NCBI GenBank assembly: GCA_041399085.1
Contig: JAWKTM010000035.1
Location: 10,005-74,004 of the forward strand
Direction: 5' to 3'
DNA from: JAWKTM01 sp041399085
Lineage (GTDB): Bacteria > Planctomycetota > Planctomycetia > Pirellulales > Pirellulaceae
Length of the DNA: 64,000 nucleotides
The translations under genes and the position numbers were made by a program. How positions within the stretch are numbered: the first letter of the stretch is position 1; each line of letters begins with the position of its first letter. Of this stretch, positions 16,885 through 26,019 are shown piece by piece. The notes under the pieces were generated by a model. It was not told the DNA's origin. It was given only the letters and a program-made list of their open reading frames with translations, and ran no database searches.

Positions 16885-17271
16885 ATGGGACGCACACAAC
16901 GCCGAATACTGGTGGCCGAGGACAATCCGGCGTTGTCCAAGATCGTGTCGTTCACTCTCGAACGCGCGGGCCATTTGGTGACACGAGCCGAGAATGGACA
17001 GGAGGCTTGGCGGATCGCTCAAGCCCAACAATTCGCAATGGTCGTGACGGACTTTCAAATGCCGGGGATGAGCGGGCGTCAGCTTTGCGAACTGCTGCGT
17101 GATTGCGACGAGTACCGCCATGTGCCAATCGTGATGCTGACGGCGAAACGCTATGAACTGGATGTGGACGCCTTGCGTCAGTCCTTGTTCATTTCCCACG
17201 TTTTGGAAAAGCCGTTCAGCCCGATTCAACTGGCAGCTCTCGTCGAAGAACAATTGGCCTTGTCCAGCTAG
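16885..17271 (+). CDS. Single-domain response regulator
   Basis: A 128-residue CheY-like receiver: RRILVAEDNPALSK, phospho-acceptor in VVTDFQMPGMSGRQL, conserved Thr in IVMLTAKRYE and Lys-Pro in VLEKPFSPIQ. No output domain. It precedes the histidine kinase by 37 bases and lies between the pilin and the ATPase gene, so a role in filament control is suggested by context only. Confidence 0.9.
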   Translation: MGRTQRRILVAEDNPALSKIVSFTLERAGHLVTRAENGQEAWRIAQAQQFAMVVTDFQMPGMSGRQLCELLRDCDEYRHVPIVMLTAKRYELDVDALRQSLFISHVLEKPFSPIQLAALVEEQLALSS

Positions 17272-17308
17272 TCCAGTACCGCGATCAACGAACAAGCGAG
17301 GGAACGCG

Positions 17309-19135
17309 ATGTTGAACCAGGTACGCCAGTTGCGATTGCCGCCACGCACGGCCGTATTGCATTTGTTGCTGTGCCTGGTGGCTACCGCCTCGATCATGGT
17401 GGGCGTCACCCACTCCGTCGTACGCGAGCTGGAAAGTCGTTCCGACTCTACGTGCCACCAATTGCTATTTCGTAGCCTCACGGCCGCGAAGATCGCCTAC
17501 GCCCGCGACGGCAAGCAAGGCGTGCAACGGATCCTAGAAAATCTTCGCACGGAAGCGCCCGTCGCCGAAGCGGCGCTGGTCTCGGTGGATGGATTCTATC
17601 TGGCTCATCTTTCGGAAGACCAAATTGGCCGGCGGGTTCCGAATGTGCCCGCCGAAGTGATGTCGTTCGGCGAATCCACTCGCCATTGTTATGTGAATGC
17701 GGAAGGCTTGCACCTCCGCGAATATCGCACACCCTTCGCGGAAGGCGAAGAACGGATTGGCGATCTACGCTTGGCGTTCGAGGATCTCACAGCCACCCAG
17801 GTGTTGACGAAGGCAGTGTTGGCCTCCCCATTGTCGGCGGCGCCGGCGGTCTTGCTGTTAATCGTGGGAGTGATGCTCACCTCACGCCATCAACCGCGCC
17901 TTTCAGCGATCGAAGTGCAGCTTAGGCGAGCCGCGGCCGCTCCCAGCATCAAAGAGGCCTCCCTACAACCGCTGGATGTTAGCGGCGCGGCCACGGTCGG
18001 CTGGAACCGAATGTTGGAAGAACTCAAGCAACAGTCTCCCGGTTCGCCGTCGTTGGACCAGCGGTTAGTGAAGTCCGCCCGATCGCTGCAAACCAATCGG
18101 ATTCAAGAAGCGTTGGACAGCTTGGCCGATGGCGTGGCCATCACCGATCCTGACGGCCTGGTCACCACGGCAAATCTGGCCTTGCTTTCGCTAGTAGGCG
18201 TCAACGGAGAGCGATCCGAGCTGCTCGGACAATCCCTGACCAAATCGTTGGGATGTCATGCCGCGGAATTGTCGGGCCCGTTGTTCCAAGCAACGCAACA
18301 GGAGCGCGCCGCAATCCAAGAACTGACTCGTGACTTTCCCGGCGGGCAGCGCATTTTGCGAGTAGCTCGTCATCCTCTAACCGGCGGCCGCCGTGGAGAA
18401 CCGCGCGGTCATATCTGGTCGGTCCGCGACATCACACAAGCTAAGTTGGCCGACCGGATGCTGAATGAGTTTATCGACTCGGCAACTCACGAATTGCGGA
18501 CGCCCTTAACCAATCTGCGGGCCTATGCTGAGACCTTGGCTATCAGTGATGTGTTGGAAGTGGAACAACAAAAAGAGTTCTGCAACATCATCAGCAGCGA
18601 AGCCGCGCGGCTGGCTCATCTGATCGACGATCTGCTTGATATCAGCAGCATGCAAGTGGGCGCGATGTCGATATCACGGCAGAAGGTGATGGTGGAACGT
18701 TTGCTCAGCGAAGTGGTGGCCAAGGTACGGCCGCAAATGGAGAAGAAAGAACAGATTCTGGAAGTTCGACTTTCGGAGAAGTTGCCCGAATTGAATCTGG
18801 ATAAGAGCAAGTTTACGGCGGCATTGGTCAACCTATTGGGCAACGCAACCAAATACACGCCAGCCGGAGGGCACATCGTGTTCCGCGCGGAAGTCATGGA
18901 TGACTACCTCGTGATGGATGTCGAAGACAGTGGTGTCGGTATTTCCGCCGAAGAGCTGCCGCATGTCTTTGACAAGTTCTTCCGTAGCAAGGATGAACGA
19001 GTGCAGGCCGAAAATGGCAGCGGGTTGGGCTTGGCTTTGGCGCAAGAAGTTATCCGACTTCACGGCGGCAGCATCACCGTTCACAGTCAATTGGGCGAAG
19101 GCAGCAAATTCACCGTGAAATTGCCAGCTCGATAA
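17309..19135 (+). CDS. Membrane PAS histidine kinase
   Basis: A 608-residue sensor kinase. A membrane helix at about 12-33 and a second at about 170-190 (AAPAVLLLIVGVMLTS) bracket a periplasmic sensor of about 135 residues. A PAS domain follows (EALDSLADGVAITDPDGLVT, about 270-330), then HisKA with the phospho-His in FIDSATHELRTPLTNLRAYA, and a HATPase with LLGNATKYTP, VEDSGVGIS and GSGLGLALAQ. All catalytic boxes look intact. Its natural partner is the receiver 37 bases upstream. The sensed signal is unknown. Confidence 0.92.
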   Translation: MLNQVRQLRLPPRTAVLHLLLCLVATASIMVGVTHSVVRELESRSDSTCHQLLFRSLTAAKIAYARDGKQGVQRILENLRTEAPVAEAALVSVDGFYLAHLSEDQIGRRVPNVPAEVMSFGESTRHCYVNAEGLHLREYRTPFAEGEERIGDLRLAFEDLTATQVLTKAVLASPLSAAPAVLLLIVGVMLTSRHQPRLSAIEVQLRRAAAAPSIKEASLQPLDVSGAATVGWNRMLEELKQQSPGSPSLDQRLVKSARSLQTNRIQEALDSLADGVAITDPDGLVTTANLALLSLVGVNGERSELLGQSLTKSLGCHAAELSGPLFQATQQERAAIQELTRDFPGGQRILRVARHPLTGGRRGEPRGHIWSVRDITQAKLADRMLNEFIDSATHELRTPLTNLRAYAETLAISDVLEVEQQKEFCNIISSEAARLAHLIDDLLDISSMQVGAMSISRQKVMVERLLSEVVAKVRPQMEKKEQILEVRLSEKLPELNLDKSKFTAALVNLLGNATKYTPAGGHIVFRAEVMDDYLVMDVEDSGVGISAEELPHVFDKFFRSKDERVQAENGSGLGLALAQEVIRLHGGSITVHSQLGEGSKFTVKLPAR

Positions 19136-19179
19136 TACGGACTCACCCTTCCACCAATGCACAGAGTGGATTAGTAAGC

Positions 19180-19515
19180 ATGTTTGAACGCACACGACAA
19201 GGCGCGGTTACCGTGGTGACTGGCAACCAGCCGCTCAACCAAGAAAATCAGGACGAAGCCGCGCGGCAATTGCAGGCCTGCCTGGCGGACGGCCAACCCA
19301 TGGCTGTTTTTGACTTGGGAGAAGTGCCGTTGGTAGACAGCGTGGGGCTAGAAATGCTGCTCGAAGTACGAGAACAGTATCAAAGTCGTGGTGGCATATT
19401 AAAGCTGGCTCGCGCGAATCCATTGTGTCGCGATGCGTTGCATGTAACACGCGTGGATCGTTACTTCGACATTTATGACAACGTAATCGATGCCGTGGGG
19501 AGCTTTCTGCGATGA
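19180..19515 (+). CDS. STAS-domain anti-sigma antagonist-like protein
   Basis: A 111-residue STAS domain. The strand/loop VFDLGEVPLVDSVGLEMLLE has the serine that is phosphorylated in SpoIIAA-type proteins. Length and fold pattern fit anti-anti-sigma factors. Its stop overlaps the ATG of the GspE gene by 4 bases, which indicates translational coupling with the ATPase. No anti-sigma kinase of the RsbW type is in the window. Confidence 0.85.
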   Translation: MFERTRQGAVTVVTGNQPLNQENQDEAARQLQACLADGQPMAVFDLGEVPLVDSVGLEMLLEVREQYQSRGGILKLARANPLCRDALHVTRVDRYFDIYDNVIDAVGSFLR

Positions 19516-21286
19516 TATCCACGGCCGGAACACCCAACTCCGAAGGAACGTCCAGCGCGACAGTCGTGCCGCGCGCGGCGCGCCCGACGCGTTTCGATCG
19601 TCCGGCGCGTCCGCTCGGCGAGCAATTGGTGGACGCTCACATAATCTCGCAGGCCGAATTGGAATCGGCGTTGGCGATGCAGTCGCAGCGGGGACTGCGC
19701 ATCGGCGAGTTGTTGATGGAGTTGGGAATCGTCGATGAAGAGACGCTGTTGCCATTCATCGAGCAGCAATTGGGAGTGCCCGCCGTTCGCTTACGGGAAG
19801 GTCTACTGGACCCGACGGCGGTTAAAGTCATTCCGCGCGCTTTGGCGGAACGTCTGCATGTTGTGGGAATGTTTCTGGTAAGGGACACGCTTACGGTCGC
19901 CTTGTCCGATCCCCAAAATCTGCAGAAGTTGGACGAGATCGAGCGGTTGAGTGGATACCGCGTCAATCCGGTGTTTGTGTTCGCGCCGGCGCTCGCGCGG
20001 ATGCTTAAACGATGTTATGAGGAAGACTTTGAAGTCGACGCGGTGACGGCCGATTTCGATCGGTCTTCCGTCGAATTGCAGGCGGATATCACCGACGTCA
20101 GCATCACCGCCATCGAACGCATGGTAGATGGCAGCCCGGTCATCAATCTGGTGAACTATCTGATTTTGCAGGCGATTCGCCGAGCGGCGAGCGACATCCA
20201 CATCGAGCCGGGTCGGAAATACACGGTCGTGCGATTCCGCATCGATGGCCAATTGGTAGAGGTGTTGCGCCCCGCGCGCGATATCCATCCGGCCGTGGTG
20301 TCCCGTGTCAAGGTGATGGCGAAAATGGACATTGCCGAGCAACGCATGCCGCAGGATGGTCGTTGCCAAGTGGCGGTCGAAGGCAAGGAGGTCGATCTCC
20401 GTGTCTCTACATTACCAACCGTGCTCGGCGAGAAAGTGGTGATGCGAGTTCTCGATCGACGCCGCTTGACGTTCAATCTCGACCGTTTGGGATTCACTCA
20501 TGATCTCCTGACCAAATTCAAACAACTACTGGCCAAGCCTCACGGTTTATTGTTGGTGACGGGGCCGACGGGCAGCGGCAAAACGACAACTTTGTATTCC
20601 GCCTTGGAGCTGATCAAATCGGTCCATCGCAATATCGTCACGGTGGAAGATCCGGTCGAGTATCAATTGGAGTTGATTAACCAAGTGCAGGCGGACAAGC
20701 GCGATCGCTGGATTTTGCGGCGGCGCTCCGCTCGATTCTGCGGCAAGACCCCGATGTCATCATGGTGGGAGAAATCCGTGACGCGGAAACCGCCAAGGTG
20801 GCGGTGCAGGCTGCATTGACGGGACATCTGGTGTTGAGCACGCTCCACACGAATGACAGTGCCGGCGCGGTGACACGGTTGATGGATATGGGGGTCGAGT
20901 CGTACAAGGTGGCGGCGGCGTTGGTGGGCGTCGTCGCCCAAAGGTTGCTGCGTACCATCTGTCCTAAATGCCGCACGACGTACTATCCGACCGAGGATCA
21001 GTTGAACATGCTGCACTACGAGGGGGATCGCCGGCGGACGTTTTCTCGCGGAACCGGTTGTCGCGAATGTTATGACACGGGATTTCAGGGGCGAATGGGG
21101 ATCTATGAAGTTCTGTTAATGGATCCCACGTTGCGTGGATTGGTGGTCGCCGAAGCTAGTCTGGAACAGGTGCGCGATTGCTATCGCGAACAGGGCGGCA
21201 AATCATTGTTGGAGAGTGGATTGGAGCTCGCGGAGCGCGAGCTCACAAGTCTGGACGAGGTGGCTCGCGTGGCCTTTGTGGAGTAA
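19512..21286 (+). CDS. gspE: GspE/PilB assembly ATPase, one frameshift
   Basis: The motor that drives pilin polymerisation. An N-terminal GspE_N domain (about 35-170, [19 protein letters not shown]) is followed by the N-terminal ATPase subdomain ([20 protein letters not shown]) and Walker A ([15 protein letters not shown]). After the frame break come the Walker B-region [18 protein letters not shown], the His box and a four-Cys zinc finger (CPKC ... CREC). Between 20690 and 20760 the reading frame shifts once: [17 protein letters not shown] is only readable in another frame, and its loss fits a single missing base near AAGCGCGATCGC. Both parts are otherwise full length. Confidence 0.9.
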
Positions 21287-21293
21287 TTCGGCG

Positions 21294-22481
21294 ATGGCAA
21301 CCAGCACCTACGAACGGACCGAATCGGGCAGCGCGTCGGACGAGCGGCTCTGGGGCAGCTCGGCCGGCGCGGTTGAGTATGACAACGGCGGTATGTCAAG
21401 CCTCCGGGGCAGCGGCAAGCCAGCTAACCGTCGCTTCAAGCTATCAAAACGGGATTTGGTGAATCTGACGTCGCAGATGGCGATCATGACTCGTTCTGGC
21501 GTCGATATCTGCTCGGTGTTGGATACCCTGGCGCGGCGAAGTCGACGGCCGCTGTTGCGAGACATGTTGATCTCGATTCGCGACTCAGTCGAAGGCGGCA
21601 ATCCATTTTCAATTGCGTTGGAACAGTACGGTGAGGTTTTCAGTCCCACATTCATTGCCAGCGTGTCGGCCGGGGAGGCATCGGGCCGGTTGCCGGAAGT
21701 CTTGTCCCAACTGGCCCAACTGTTGCGCAGCGAATTGCGTCTGAACAATTCCGTTCGGACCATGATGGCTTATCCGATTCTACTGATGAGCGTCTCTGGC
21801 GTGGTGTTAATGGGGCTCGTTCTATTCGTGTTGCCGCAGTTCGCCAAAATCTTTAACGATTATGAGACACCGCTTCCATTATTGACACGGGTCTTGATCG
21901 CTATTGCCACCGAATTACGGACGCGATTTTGGTTGTGGCTGCCGCTGCTGGTATTGGGAATTAGCGGGTTAGCGAGTTTACGATTCAGCCAATTTGGACG
22001 CCGACTAATGGACCGGATGATGCTGAACGTTGTCTTGTTGCGTGATGTCACTCGGATGTTGTTCACGGGGCGAGTGCTGCGATTGCTGGGACTGATGTTG
22101 GAAAGTGGCGTGCCGCTGCTGGACAGCCTGCGTCTGTCGAAGTTAGCCGTGGGCAACTCGCTGTATCGGGAATTGTTCGAGCTGTTAGAGGAGGAGGTAC
22201 TGAATGGACGCGGGTTGGGAACGGCCTTGGCCACGAGCACGTTCATTCCCCCAGGCGCTGCCGAGATGGTAATGACGGCCGAGAAAACCGGATCGTTGGC
22301 CACGGTTACGCGGGATATGGGCGAGTTTTTCGAGGAGGAAGGCGAGGCAAAGCTGAGGGAGTTAATCACCTTTATCGAGCCGCTCATTACGGTTGTGATG
22401 GGAGTTCTCGTTGCGATTGTTGTGATGGCTGTGATGTTGCCCATGTTCGACATGTCGTCTCTCGCCTCACGGGGCGGTTGA
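21294..22481 (+). CDS. gspF: GspF/PilC inner-membrane platform protein
   Basis: A 395-residue polytopic protein with two GspF domains. The first (about 55-180) contains FSIALEQYGEVFSPTFIASV and AGEASGRLPEVLSQLAQLLR; the second (about 260-385) repeats the pattern with MVMTAEKTGSLATVTRDMGE. Membrane helices are at about 170-195, 215-240 and 375-390. The N-terminal 45 residues are Ser- and Gly-rich. It begins 8 bases after the ATPase stop and is the only GspF in the window, so it must serve the plus-strand set and possibly the minus-strand set. Confidence 0.93.
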   Translation: MATSTYERTESGSASDERLWGSSAGAVEYDNGGMSSLRGSGKPANRRFKLSKRDLVNLTSQMAIMTRSGVDICSVLDTLARRSRRPLLRDMLISIRDSVEGGNPFSIALEQYGEVFSPTFIASVSAGEASGRLPEVLSQLAQLLRSELRLNNSVRTMMAYPILLMSVSGVVLMGLVLFVLPQFAKIFNDYETPLPLLTRVLIAIATELRTRFWLWLPLLVLGISGLASLRFSQFGRRLMDRMMLNVVLLRDVTRMLFTGRVLRLLGLMLESGVPLLDSLRLSKLAVGNSLYRELFELLEEEVLNGRGLGTALATSTFIPPGAAEMVMTAEKTGSLATVTRDMGEFFEEEGEAKLRELITFIEPLITVVMGVLVAIVVMAVMLPMFDMSSLASRGG

Positions 22482-22789
22482 CGGAATTCGGGGAGTTGCA
22501 CGTCCCAACCTGTTGGCATATTGGACATTCCCGCGATACGCAATCATTGGATCGTGCGCACTTGTGTAGAGAGCGCCTCGCGACGCCACAATGGTCCGAG
22601 GCCGTTTGGAATGGAAGAAGGGATGCGGCTTACCTTGGCATCCACGACGTGCCGAGATAAAGGGCGAGGAGCGAAAGGTGGGTTCGACACTCGCCCAACT
22701 TGAGAGCGATGTCGAAGTCGCCCCAACAGCTCGACCGGGCCCTCTATTTTCTGACGCCGCGCACTCGGCGTCGCTAGGCAACCTGGGGC
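22482..22789 (+). other. Intergenic stretch, nothing recognised
   Basis: About 308 bases between gspF and pilM. Longer frames on either strand are compositional. No clear repeat, terminator or promoter was seen. A secondary promoter for the pilM-pilQ part could lie here. Confidence 0.5.
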
Positions 22790-23878
22790 ATGGAAGGATG
22801 GATTCGAATGATTCGCGGGAATCGAACGGGATGGATTGGCGTGGATATTGGCACACACAGCGTGAAGCTGGCTCAGGTCGAACGTCACGGTTCGCGATTG
22901 GAATTGCGCGACGCCGCGATCGTGCCCAGGCGACATCCTTGGGCCAAGGACGCTGGCCTGGAGACATCGCCGCGCGAATCGCTCGAAGAGTTGACGGTTG
23001 GTAGATCACTCGGATGTCGATTCACAGGACGCTTGGCGGCTTGCACCGTGCCCATATCCATCTGTGACGTGCATGGGATAACCCTGGGTAATTGCAAACC
23101 CGCGGAGCAACGTCGGCAAACGGCGCGGGAGCTGGCGGCCTTGTCAAAGAATCCGAATGTAGAACGTGAGTTCGATTTGTGGCCCGTCCCCGTGGATGTA
23201 TGGGGGAACCGGTCGCCACAATTCGATACAAACGTGGTGTCTTTGGCCAGCGATTGGGCAAAGCGAGTGGCCGACGATCACGCTCGCGCGGGGCTCGCTT
23301 GCAGAGTTCTGGATGGGCTGCCGACCGCTTTGGGGCGCGCCGTGGCGCTCACCGAATCGGATCCTCACCAACCGCAGGCGGCATTCGATTGGGGATGGAG
23401 TGAGGCGACGTTTTGCATCGTGTTACGCGAACAGCCGGTATACATTCGCCGGATGCGTGAAGTGGGATATAGCCAACTGGTGCGGGTAATTTGCGAGCAA
23501 CTGTCCGTGTCGACGACTGAAGCCAGGTTGTTGATGAGCGAACATGGATTGCCTCATGGAGAGCAGTCGAGTGACCTGCAACATGTAATGGCCGACGTAT
23601 TGGACGAGGCGTTGTCGCGTCTGTCCGAAGAATTGGATCGTACTTTGGACTTCGTGCGTGGCCACGCGCCGCGACTCGAACCGGTTCGGTTGTGGCTGTT
23701 CGGCGGTGGAGCGACGATTGGCAACAGTGCTGCTTGGCTGGAATCCCACACCCGAATCGAGACAAGCGTGTGGCATTTGGGCGAACAATCCAACGCCACG
23801 TGTGAGGGCGTCGCCTTGCCAATGGCGCTGTTCGGCCCCGCCGTGGCTTTGTCGATGTTGGCCTGGGACGTGAATTAG
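22790..23878 (+). CDS. pilM: PilM-like actin-fold protein
   Basis: A 362-residue cytosolic protein. Actin-like motifs are visible: phosphate-1 region TGWIGVDIGTHSVKLAQVER, DWGWSEATFCIV for the second phosphate loop and LWLFGGGATI for the adenosine region. It probably binds the N-terminus of PilN beneath the membrane. An ATG at 22808 is an alternative start. The gene is followed after 11 bases by pilN. Unlike its minus-strand counterpart it is intact and is not fused to a PilN domain. Confidence 0.85.
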   Translation: MEGWIRMIRGNRTGWIGVDIGTHSVKLAQVERHGSRLELRDAAIVPRRHPWAKDAGLETSPRESLEELTVGRSLGCRFTGRLAACTVPISICDVHGITLGNCKPAEQRRQTARELAALSKNPNVEREFDLWPVPVDVWGNRSPQFDTNVVSLASDWAKRVADDHARAGLACRVLDGLPTALGRAVALTESDPHQPQAAFDWGWSEATFCIVLREQPVYIRRMREVGYSQLVRVICEQLSVSTTEARLLMSEHGLPHGEQSSDLQHVMADVLDEALSRLSEELDRTLDFVRGHAPRLEPVRLWLFGGGATIGNSAAWLESHTRIETSVWHLGEQSNATCEGVALPMALFGPAVALSMLAWDVN

Positions 23879-23889
23879 GAGGTAGGCGT

Positions 23890-24471
23890 GTGTATATCAA
23901 TCTACTATCCCAAGAGTATCAACGACGGCAGATCGTACGCGCGCGAACTCGGCAGTGGGTGGCGGTGTGGCTCATTTTGCTGCCGGTGTTCAGTGCCGGT
24001 GGGCTCATGGAGTGGTCTCGGTATCAAGCCTCCGTAACCGAGTTAGCGACGGCCGAGGCACGGTACGCACCATTGGTGGAATTACAAGATCACAACGACG
24101 CCCTGCGATCTCAGTTGAATATGCTAAGGCAGCGCGAGCAATTGGTTTTGGAGGCTTCCGGCCGTCGTTCGCTGCTGGATGTACTGGGTTATGTGAGTCG
24201 AGCGGCCGCCAATGCCGATGATCGACTTTGTGTGCAACAACTGCTAGTTGGCGGAGCCAAGCAGCGACTTGGCGCGACGAACGACTCGGCGGGCGAACCG
24301 CTAGGAGTTGTGACCATGCAGGGTGTGGGAATGGATAACACGGCCGTCAGCCACTTTGTGAACGGCCTCCGCTCGACCCAGGCGTTTCGACAAGTGCAGT
24401 TAAAATCCACGACGCCCACGGAAGTTGCGGAATTGTCCGTGCGTGGTTATGTGGTGGAGTGTACTTATTAA
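23890..24471 (+). CDS. pilN: PilN-like inner-membrane protein
   Basis: A 193-residue bitopic protein that begins with GTG behind a strong AGGAGG. The N-terminus MYINLLSQEYQRRQIVRAR is the conserved PilN tip that contacts PilM. One membrane helix lies at about 23-42, then a coiled coil (about 50-90), then a ferredoxin-like periplasmic domain. It ends two bases before the PilO-like start. Confidence 0.85.
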   Translation: MYINLLSQEYQRRQIVRARTRQWVAVWLILLPVFSAGGLMEWSRYQASVTELATAEARYAPLVELQDHNDALRSQLNMLRQREQLVLEASGRRSLLDVLGYVSRAAANADDRLCVQQLLVGGAKQRLGATNDSAGEPLGVVTMQGVGMDNTAVSHFVNGLRSTQAFRQVQLKSTTPTEVAELSVRGYVVECTY

Positions 24472-24473
24472 AT

Positions 24474-25064
24474 ATGCGACGCGAAGCCTTGCACAATCCT
24501 GGGATGACGATTGGGTGGACGCTGCATGGCGCCGGCCTGTTGTCCGTGATTGGCGGTGTGGTTTTGTTTTACGGACTGTTTTTCGCTCCCCTGGAATATT
24601 TACGAAGTCGCAACACGGTTCGGGCTCGCGAGTTGGAAACGACCTTGCGAGAGTTGCCGGGCGAGCGAGCCGCGAACGAGCGGTTGCGTGGTCAGTTGAA
24701 GCAATTGGAGAGTAGCGCCGAAAAGTTGCGGGCTCGCATTCCGGATCAGCCGTTGGAGGCCGAATTCTTCGATGACTTGACGGAATTGGCTCAGCGCGCG
24801 GACTTAAGAATTAGCGATTATCGACGGGGAGAAACGTCGCGCAGCGAGCGTCTCTCCAAGATGAACGTGCACTTGGTGGGAAATAGCTCTTACGAAGGCA
24901 TTTGCCGATTCGTGGATGGTTTGTATTCACTAGCAAGGTTAGTGCAAATTGAGGACTTGGAAATCCGAGCGGAGGGAGCCAGCGACGATTATCCCATCAC
25001 GATGACGCTGTTGTTGTTCTACCAACCGACGTTGGGAACGGTGGGAGATGGCGGCAATGGCTGA
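24474..25064 (+). CDS. pilO: PilO-like inner-membrane protein
   Basis: A 196-residue bitopic protein with a membrane helix at about 15-40 (GLLSVIGGVVLFYGLFFAP), a coiled coil (about 48-90) and a periplasmic domain containing NVHLVGNSSYEGICRFVDGL, a segment characteristic of PilO. It overlaps the next gene by 8 bases. Together with PilN it would form the ring that links the cytosolic PilM to the secretin. Confidence 0.85.
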   Translation: MRREALHNPGMTIGWTLHGAGLLSVIGGVVLFYGLFFAPLEYLRSRNTVRARELETTLRELPGERAANERLRGQLKQLESSAEKLRARIPDQPLEAEFFDDLTELAQRADLRISDYRRGETSRSERLSKMNVHLVGNSSYEGICRFVDGLYSLARLVQIEDLEIRAEGASDDYPITMTLLLFYQPTLGTVGDGGNG

Positions 25065-25826
25065 GGCAAGTTGGCTGGAACGCAACGGCGTGACGCCGGG
25101 GAAGCTGATCCTGATTATCACATTGGGATTCGTTCTCATTGGGATTGTCGTTTATCAAGCTGTGACTCTCATGGGAAATGGGAACTCCGTCGGTGAAGGC
25201 CTGTCGCCTCGGCGACGCGGAGGATCGTCTGCTACGCGGGAAGTGAATGGGACGTCACGATCAACAGAAGGAAGTGAATTCCCGAGTAACAATCCGGGGG
25301 CTGAAGTTCCGCGAAAGAGCAACAATGATGTTTCGATGGCCGGCAAAGCCGTGAGCTTGCCACTGGCCGTGGTGTTGCGACACAATCCGTTTCGTTTACC
25401 CGAATCGTTGCAGCCGCCGCCGCCAATCGTGGAGCCACCGCCGAGTGATGCGAATCCTAACGCCACGCAAATGACGGAAAATGAAAAAGACGAGGTGGAT
25501 GGCTCGGGGACCAAGGAGTCCGGATGATGAGACAGCAACCGAGGGTGATGGAAACGTTGCGGAGACCGATCCGGCCGACGAGGAGCGGATGCGAGTTGGA
25601 GCAGCAGCGGGTGGAAGCCGAGCAAGCGAGGTTGGCTGACGCCGCGGAACGAGCGGCGGCAGCCGACCGACTGAAGACAATCGGCGTGGCCGTGGTTTTG
25701 ACCAGCGGCCAAGAAGCGATGGCGGCTATTGGCCAAAAGTTTGTAAAGGTGGGTGATGTTATCGATGGGTGGAAAGTGATGGCCATCCAAGAGAATGGCA
25801 CTGTGTTGTTGAAACCAGCCGAGTAG
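25057..25826 (+). CDS. PilP/GspC-like pilotin-region protein, frame interrupted
   Basis: The start MAEASWLERNGVTPGKLILI leads into one membrane helix (about 15-38) and a linker with RHNPFRLPESLQPPPP, as in PilP and GspC. The C-terminus (GQKFVKVGDVIDGWKVMAI) has the beta strand pattern of the PilP/GspC HR domain. Between 25520 and 25600 the frame changes twice: a stop follows GSGTKESG, a middle piece DDETATEGDGNVAETDPADE reads in another frame, and the last piece begins ELEQQRVEAEQARLADAAER. I treat it as one gene. Small indels are the likely cause. Confidence 0.7.
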
Positions 25827-26019
25827 CGGGCGATGTTGGAATGCGGACAGTTGAAGTGTTATGCGGAGATGGGATTGGGGCAGAGCGCTGAGCGGCGGTA
25901 GGAATTAACAGCATCGTCGGAGGCGACAACACCGCTGAATGGCGGAATTTGTGCATGAGGCAGGGGTACAGCGTTCGGCGGCCGATGGATCGACGCTTGG
26001 GCGAGAATGGAGTCGACAC

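Noticed and set aside
20690..20760. Programmed ribosomal frameshift in the ATPase gene
   Set aside because: No slippery heptamer or downstream pseudoknot was seen, and similar breaks occur in seven other unrelated genes, so a shared technical cause is more likely.
22591..23004. Plus-strand frame overlapping the start of pilM
   Set aside because: It is a shadow of pilM and its upstream region, rich in Arg and Gly without family features.
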